NCBI GenBank assembly: GCA_038233815.1
Contig: JBBSVE010000107.1
Span: 1 to 10,614, forward strand
Reading direction: 5' to 3'
From: JBBSVE01 sp038233815
Lineage (GTDB): Bacteria > Pseudomonadota > Alphaproteobacteria > Rhodobacterales > Rhodobacteraceae
DNA: 10,614 nt
Position 1 is the stretch's first letter, and each line of letters opens with the position of its first letter. Shown in pieces: positions 7,182-10,614 of this stretch. Below the pieces are notes generated by a model, which saw only the letters and a program-made list of their open reading frames with translations, did no database searches and had not been told where the DNA came from. Made by a program: the position numbers and the translations under genes.

Positions 7182-8327
7182 TTAGCGCTTGTAGGTGGTG
7201 GGATGAAACGGCAACGGGGCGACCGCGACGGGCAGGCGCTTGCCGCGCACCTCGCCCCAGAGTTCGGTGTGGGCGGCGGAGAGCGCAGCGGGGACATAGC
7301 CCATGGCGACCGGGACGCCGACCGAGGGACCGAAGCCGCCGGAGGTGATGTGGCCAATCGCATCCCCCCCCTCCGCACGGTCGAACAGCGCCACCCCCTC
7401 GCGCATCGGGGCGCGCCCCTCGGGCAGAAGGCCCACGCGGAGACGCGGCGCACGCGCGTCGAGCTGGGGCAGAATGACATCGGCCCCCGGAAAGCCGCCC
7501 GCGCGCGCGCCACCGGTGCGCCGCACCTTGGGGATCGCCCAGCCGAGCGCCGCCTCCGCCGGGGTCGTGCCGGTGTCCAGATCGTGGCCGTAGAGGCACA
7601 GCCCCGCCTCCAGCCGCAGCGAATCCCGCGCGCCCAGACCGATCGGCGCCACCGCGTCATGCGCCAGCAGCATCCGCGCGAACGCATCCGCGCTCCGGTC
7701 CGGCAGCGAGATCTCGAACCCGTCCTCCCCGGTGTAGCCGGATCGGGAGATCCAGAGCGCGCCAAAGACCGTGTCGACCGCGATCACGTCCATGAACCGC
7801 ATCGCCATCACCCTCGAGACAAGCGCCGACAGCACATCCTCCGCCTGCGGTCCCTGCAGCGCCAGAAGCGCGCGGTCGGTGACGGCCTCCACCTGCGCCA
7901 CGGGGGCAAGCGCCTGCTCCATATGCGTGAGATCGGCGGCCTTGCAGGCGGCATTCACCACCACCAGCATGTGATCGCCGCGATTGGCAAACATCAGGTC
8001 GTCCAGAACGCCGCCCGCATCGTCGGTGAAAAGCCCGTAGCGCTGCCGCCCCTCTGGCAGACCGGCGACATCGACCGGCATCATCCGCTCCAGCCCGAGG
8101 GAGAGCGCCGCCATATCGTCTTTCGGGCGCAGGAGTATCTGACCCATGTGGCTCACGTCGAAGAGACCTGCGTGGCTGCGGGTGTGCAGATGCTCCTTCA
8201 GGACGCCCATCGGATACTGGACCGGCAACGCGTAGCCCGCGAACGGGACCATCCGGGCGCCGAGTTCCACGTGCAGCGCGTAAAGCGGCGTGCGCTCCGG
8301 CGCGTCGTCGGGTTCAGGTCCGGTCAT
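7182..8327 (-). CDS. gcvT: Glycine cleavage system aminomethyltransferase (T-protein)
   Basis: Tetrahydrofolate-dependent enzyme that takes the methylene group from aminomethylated GcvH, giving 5,10-methylene-THF and ammonia. It is 381 aa from the chosen start (E. coli 364 aa). Seen: TPLYALHVELGARMVPFAGY (residues 13-32), HAGLFDVSHMGQ (52-63), RYGLFTDDAGGVLDDLM (96-112) containing the conserved folate-site aspartate, RSGYTGEDGFEI in the middle and GGFGPSVGVPVAMGYV in the C-terminal barrel domain. The frame is open to a GTG at 8372, but that start would add 15 unrelated residues and lie in the riboswitch's downstream hairpin. The ATG at 8327 has a strong purine run GAGGGGGG just upstream and is preferred. 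First gene of the operon, under the tandem glycine riboswitch. Confidence 0.97.
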   Translation of the reverse strand: MTGPEPDDAPERTPLYALHVELGARMVPFAGYALPVQYPMGVLKEHLHTRSHAGLFDVSHMGQILLRPKDDMAALSLGLERMMPVDVAGLPEGRQRYGLFTDDAGGVLDDLMFANRGDHMLVVVNAACKAADLTHMEQALAPVAQVEAVTDRALLALQGPQAEDVLSALVSRVMAMRFMDVIAVDTVFGALWISRSGYTGEDGFEISLPDRSADAFARMLLAHDAVAPIGLGARDSLRLEAGLCLYGHDLDTGTTPAEAALGWAIPKVRRTGGARAGGFPGADVILPQLDARAPRLRVGLLPEGRAPMREGVALFDRAEGGDAIGHITSGGFGPSVGVPVAMGYVPAALSAAHTELWGEVRGKRLPVAVAPLPFHPTTYKR

Positions 8328-8331
8328 GGCG

Positions 8332-8339
8332 CCCCCCTC
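8332..8339 (-). promoter_or_regulatory. Shine-Dalgarno of gcvT (decides the start)
   Basis: GAGGGGGG at 8339-8332 on the minus strand sits 4 bp before the ATG at 8327. The upstream in-frame GTG at 8372 has no comparable site, so this supports the shorter GcvT. It is about 70 nt beyond the end of the second glycine aptamer and is the likely target if the riboswitch acts on translation. Confidence 0.7.
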
Positions 8340-8370
8340 ATCGAACCGGCCCACCCACTTGGGAAAGCCC

Positions 8371-8408
8371 ACATCGTCCGGGAGAGGCTCTTGCCCGTCC
8401 CGCGATGC
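8371..8408 (-). promoter_or_regulatory. Hairpin directly after the second glycine aptamer (possible expression platform)
   Basis: On the minus strand, GCATCG (8408-8403) plus CGGGA (8402-8398) pair with TCCCG (8383-8379) and CGATGT (8376-8371), with a 2-nt bulge and one terminal G-U. An inner GGC-AAGA-GCC tip lies at 8395-8386. This gives about 11 outer and 3-4 inner base pairs starting 3 nt after the P1 helix of aptamer 2. No T-run follows, so it does not look like a classic intrinsic terminator. It may be a platform element acting on elongation or on gcvT translation; the mechanism is inference. Confidence 0.5.
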
Positions 8409-8410
8409 CC

Positions 8411-8587
8411 CCTCTGTCCCTGCCCGAACGGGCGCCTGAGATCGTTATCCCTTCGGCGGGCCATGCGGCCACTCTCCAGAGTCCGATATCAGGAACGGTC
8501 CGTTTGCCTGAGAGTTTACCGGGGCGGTTGCTCCTTCGGCACCGGGTCCGGGCCATGGCCCGCCTGCCGGATTCTCCCGATCCTGAT
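8411..8587 (-). promoter_or_regulatory. Tandem glycine riboswitch (two aptamers) of the gcv operon
   Basis: RNA sensor of glycine in the gcvT leader. Aptamer 1 (8587-8488, minus strand): P1 is ATCAGGA (8587-8581) with TCCTGAT (8494-8488), a perfect 7-bp helix. Then come CGGGAGA (8579-8573), the conserved core GCCGAAGGAGCAA (8540-8528) and AAACTCTCAGGCAAACGGAC (8517-8498). Aptamer 2 (about 8482-8411): P1 is CTCT (8481-8478) with AGAG (8415-8412). Its blocks are CTCTGGAGAGT (8481-8471), GCCGAAGGGATAACG (8457-8443), CTCAGGC (8440-8434), a small GCCC-GTTC-GGGC hairpin (8433-8422) and GGGACAGAG (8420-8412). The two cores and the GGAC-AGAG ending are hallmarks of the class, and gcvT is the typical controlled gene. 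Such switches usually raise gcv expression when glycine is plentiful. Confidence 0.95.
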
Positions 8588-8591
8588 GCCC

Positions 8592-8621
8592 GATCTAGCC
8601 CCGGCCCGCGCGGCAAGGCAA
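8592..8621 (-). promoter_or_regulatory. Candidate promoter of the gcv operon
   Basis: On the minus strand TTGCCT (8621-8616, 4 of 6 to the -35 consensus) and TAGATC (8597-8592, 3 of 6 to the -10) are 18 bp apart. A start about 6-8 bp downstream would fall near 8585, almost at the first base of the aptamer 1 P1 helix (8587), which fits a leader that begins with the riboswitch. The hexamers are weak, so this is tentative. Confidence 0.4.
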
Positions 8622-8734
8622 GCCAAATCATCCCACAAGGCAGGCGGTCTGCAAGGTGCTGGTCCGCCCCCATGGCTTGCGCGCGATCCCCCGGGCCGGT
8701 AAGTCTTTCTCACCAATCCGGGGGAGCGCCGCCC
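8622..8734. other. Remainder of the divergent gcvT-lldD intergenic region
   Basis: This stretch precedes the dehydrogenase gene and must hold its promoter. I see only a poor plus-strand match (TTGCGC at 8677-8682, then TAAGTC at 8700-8705 after 17 bp). No operator, repeat or small gene can be supported. Together with the riboswitch and the gcv promoter it makes up the 407 bp without a protein gene between 8328 and 8734. Confidence 0.4.
8720..8726 (+). promoter_or_regulatory. Shine-Dalgarno of the dehydrogenase gene (decides the start)
   Basis: GGGGGAG at 8720-8726 lies 8 bp before the ATG at 8735. The frame is open upstream to 8405, but that part runs antisense through the glycine riboswitch and does not resemble the family, so the ATG at 8735 is chosen. 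Confidence 0.75.
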
Positions 8735-9898
8735 ATGCCCACCATCACCTGCATCGAGGATCTGAGGCGAATCTACCGCCGCCGCGTTCCGCGCATGTTC
8801 TACGACTACACCGAAAGCGGCAGCTACACCGAACAGACCTTCCGCGACAATTCCGGCGACTTCGGCGAGCTGCGTCTGCGCCAACGGGTGGCCATGGACA
8901 TGTCGGGCCGCTCCACCGCCAGCACGATGATCGGAGAGCCGGTCACGATGCCGGTGGCGCTGGCCCCGGTCGGCCTCACCGGCATGCAGCATGCCGACGG
9001 GGAGATCCTCGCAGCACAGGCGGCCGAAGCGTTCGGCGTGCCCTTCACCCTGTCCACGATGAGCATCTGCTCCATCGAGGATGTCGCCGCGCATACGACG
9101 AAGCCGTTCTGGTTTCAGGTCTATACCATCACCGACGACGATTTCATGCGCCGCCTGATCGAGCGGGCGCGCGCGGCGGGCTGTTCGGCCATCGTCATCA
9201 CGGTGGACCTTCAGATCCTGGGCCAGCGCCACAAGGACATCAAGAACGGGCTTTCCGCGCCGCCGAAGCTCACCCCCGCTTCGATCGCCAACATGGCTAC
9301 CAAGGTCGGCTGGGGTCTGGGAATGTTGCAGACCAAACGACGGACCTTCGGCAACATCGTGGGCCATGCCAAGGGCGTCACCGACCCGTCGAGCCTTACG
9401 GAATGGACCGCGCAGTCCTTCGACCTCACGCTCGACTGGAAACGGATCGCAGCGCTGAAGGAGATGTGGGGCGGCAAGGTGATCGTGAAGGGCATCCTCG
9501 ACGCCGAAGATGCGCGCCATGCGGTCGAGGTCGGCGCCGATGCAATCGTGGTGTCGAACCACGGCGGGCGGCAGCTCGACGGGGCTTTGTCGTCAATCCG
9601 CGCGCTGCCCGCCATCGTGGAGGCGGTGGGCACCTCGATCGAGGTTCATATGGACGGCGGCATCCGCTCGGGTCAGGACGTGCTGAAGGCGCTGGCGCTG
9701 GGGGCGAAGGGCACCTACGTCGGCCGCTCCTTCGTCTATGGGCTGGGCGCCATGGGCAAGGCGGGCGTGACCACGGCGCTGGAGGTGATCCGCAAGGAGC
9801 TCGACACCTCCATGGCGCTTTGCGGCCGCAAGCGTGTGCAGGATCTGGACCGCTCGAACCTGCTGGTGCCGAAGCATTTCGGCGGCGACTGGGAATAG
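8735..9898 (+). CDS. lldD: FMN-dependent alpha-hydroxy-acid dehydrogenase (L-lactate dehydrogenase LldD / glycolate oxidase family)
   Basis: Flavoenzyme of 387 aa that oxidises an L-2-hydroxy acid to the 2-oxo acid. The full set of family active-site residues, compared with plant glycolate oxidase, is visible: Tyr25 (in MFYDYTESGS), Tyr130 (FQVYTI), Asp158 and Arg165 (VDLQILGQRHKD), Lys252 (VIVKGIL), and His276 and Arg279 (VSNHGGRQLD), with the same 24-residue Lys-His spacing. The phosphate-binding block MDGGIRSGQDVLKALALGAKG is also present. Overall it most resembles proteins annotated as cytochrome-linked L-lactate dehydrogenase in alphaproteobacteria, which feed electrons to the respiratory chain at the inner membrane. 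Lactate is the likely substrate, but glycolate, mandelate or another hydroxy acid cannot be excluded. It is divergent from the gcv operon and convergent with the MFS gene, so it stands as a single-gene unit. Confidence 0.9.
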   Translation: MPTITCIEDLRRIYRRRVPRMFYDYTESGSYTEQTFRDNSGDFGELRLRQRVAMDMSGRSTASTMIGEPVTMPVALAPVGLTGMQHADGEILAAQAAEAFGVPFTLSTMSICSIEDVAAHTTKPFWFQVYTITDDDFMRRLIERARAAGCSAIVITVDLQILGQRHKDIKNGLSAPPKLTPASIANMATKVGWGLGMLQTKRRTFGNIVGHAKGVTDPSSLTEWTAQSFDLTLDWKRIAALKEMWGGKVIVKGILDAEDARHAVEVGADAIVVSNHGGRQLDGALSSIRALPAIVEAVGTSIEVHMDGGIRSGQDVLKALALGAKGTYVGRSFVYGLGAMGKAGVTTALEVIRKELDTSMALCGRKRVQDLDRSNLLVPKHFGGDWE

Positions 9899-9911
9899 AC
9901 CCGCTGCCCGG

Positions 9912-10614
9912 TCAATCGCGCGCCCGCACCATGGCGCGGGCGAAAAGCGGCACCAGCGCCAGTGCCAAGGCAGCGCAGCCGAAAGCCGCGCGCAGACCGA
10001 AGACGCCCGCGACGAGGCCGAAGCTCGTCGGGCCGATGAAATAGCCGAAATAGCCGACCAGCGTGGCGCGTGCGACAGCACGCGCGCGGGCGCCCGGCGG
10101 GGCCATCAGGCCCACCAGCGTGAAGGCGGTGGGGGCCACGACCGACGCGCCGATCCCCATGACGATGAAACCCGCGTAGGCGACCAGCGGTGTCCAGGCG
10201 ACGGCCACGATCAGCGCCCCCGATCCCGACAGCACCGCCCCCCCGGTCAGCAGCGTCACTGCCCCGACGCGGGCAAGGATCCCCTGCCCGCCAAGCCGCG
10301 CCAGCCCCATCGTCAGCGCCATCGCCGCCGGTCCCATTGCACCCTGCCGGGGATCGCCGTGCAGCGTCTGTTCGATATGGAGCGCCGACCAGCTTTCGGC
10401 CGCATTCTCCGACAGGAAGGCGATGAGCACGATCAGCCCACCAAAGAGCGTGGCCTGCCTCAACGCCCCCTCCCGCCGGTCCGGCGGCGCGGTCAACCCC
10501 TCGATCCGCCCGTCCCGCTCTGCGGTGGCGAGCGCCAGCGTCCCCGCCACGGCTGTCGCCACCGTCAGCACCGCCCCGGGCGCCCACCCCGCTTCGCGCA
10601 GCAGGCCCGCGGAG
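9912..10614 (-). CDS. MFS transporter, C-terminal half (start lies beyond the window)
   Basis: The frame stays open to the right edge (reading from SAGLLREAGWAPGAVLTVAT), so the N-terminal half is outside; about 234 residues are visible. They show a charged central loop (AERDGRIEGLTAPPDRREG) and then about six hydrophobic segments, as expected for helices 7-12 of a 12-helix major facilitator. The segment with FLSENAAESWSALHIEQTL, the following GPAAMALTMGLARLGG and the late GYFGYFIGPTSFGLVAGVFG resemble the YbjJ-like group of MFS proteins, a resemblance and not a firm assignment. The gene ends RAMVRARD with a TGA at 9914-9912, 13 bp from the dehydrogenase stop on the other strand. Substrate and direction of transport cannot be inferred. 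Confidence 0.88.
   Translation of the reverse strand, partial: SAGLLREAGWAPGAVLTVATAVAGTLALATAERDGRIEGLTAPPDRREGALRQATLFGGLIVLIAFLSENAAESWSALHIEQTLHGDPRQGAMGPAAMALTMGLARLGGQGILARVGAVTLLTGGAVLSGSGALIVAVAWTPLVAYAGFIVMGIGASVVAPTAFTLVGLMAPPGARARAVARATLVGYFGYFIGPTSFGLVAGVFGLRAAFGCAALALALVPLFARAMVRARD

Noticed and set aside
8328..8372. N-terminal extension of GcvT to a GTG at 8372.
   Set aside because: The extra 15 residues do not resemble the family start, the GTG lies in the hairpin after the riboswitch, and the ATG at 8327 has a strong Shine-Dalgarno.
6666..8702. A 678-codon open frame on the plus strand across gcvH, gcvT and the riboswitch.
   Set aside because: It is antisense to two certain genes and to a conserved regulatory RNA, with Arg/His-rich low-information translation and no supporting start site.
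9921..9942. A 7-bp GC hairpin (CGCCCGC/GCGGGCG) near the convergent ends of the dehydrogenase and MFS genes, as a possible two-way terminator.
   Set aside because: It lies inside the last codons of the MFS gene and has no T-run on either strand, so it cannot be told from chance pairing in GC-rich coding DNA.

Overview
The window is GC-rich chromosomal DNA whose gene content, codon use and tRNA sequence fit an alphaproteobacterium, most likely of the Rhodobacterales type. This placement is inferred from family resemblance only; there is no rRNA to confirm it. All genes look intact except the two cut by the window edges. I see no insertion sequence, integrase, phage gene, CRISPR array or sign of recent transfer. 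It is mostly an ordinary core-metabolism and transport region.

Left part, plus strand (1-3465): the last codons of a truncated gene, then a polar-amino-acid-type ABC permease (40-714). After a 117 bp gap with a candidate promoter comes a compact NitT/TauT-type ABC importer: binding protein with a twin-arginine-like signal peptide (832-1848), ATPase (1871-2635) and permease (2632-3465, overlapping the ATPase stop by 4 bp). The substrate of neither transporter can be read from the sequence.

Centre, minus strand (8587 down to 3481): a glycine cleavage operon in the order gcvT - gcvH - small VOC-fold gene - gcvP, preceded by a tandem (two-aptamer) glycine riboswitch. GcvP decarboxylates glycine on PLP, GcvH carries the aminomethyl group on its lipoyl-lysine, and GcvT transfers the one-carbon unit to tetrahydrofolate. 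The L-protein is not in this window. The riboswitch should tie expression to glycine level. The VOC gene overlaps the gcvH stop by 4 bp and ends 1 bp before the gcvP start, so it is part of the operon, but its role is unknown. Just downstream of gcvP, in the same direction, lies a tRNA-Ala(CGC) with its own consensus -35 element.

Right part (8735-10614): divergent from the gcv operon is an FMN-dependent alpha-hydroxy-acid dehydrogenase of the LldD/glycolate oxidase family with a complete active site. Converging on it is the C-terminal half of an MFS transporter that runs off the right edge.

No clearly new system was found. The observations most worth a second look are the VOC protein inside the gcv operon, which lacks the usual metal ligands, the extended hairpin directly after the second glycine aptamer, and an inverted repeat that brackets the candidate promoter of the NitT/TauT operon.
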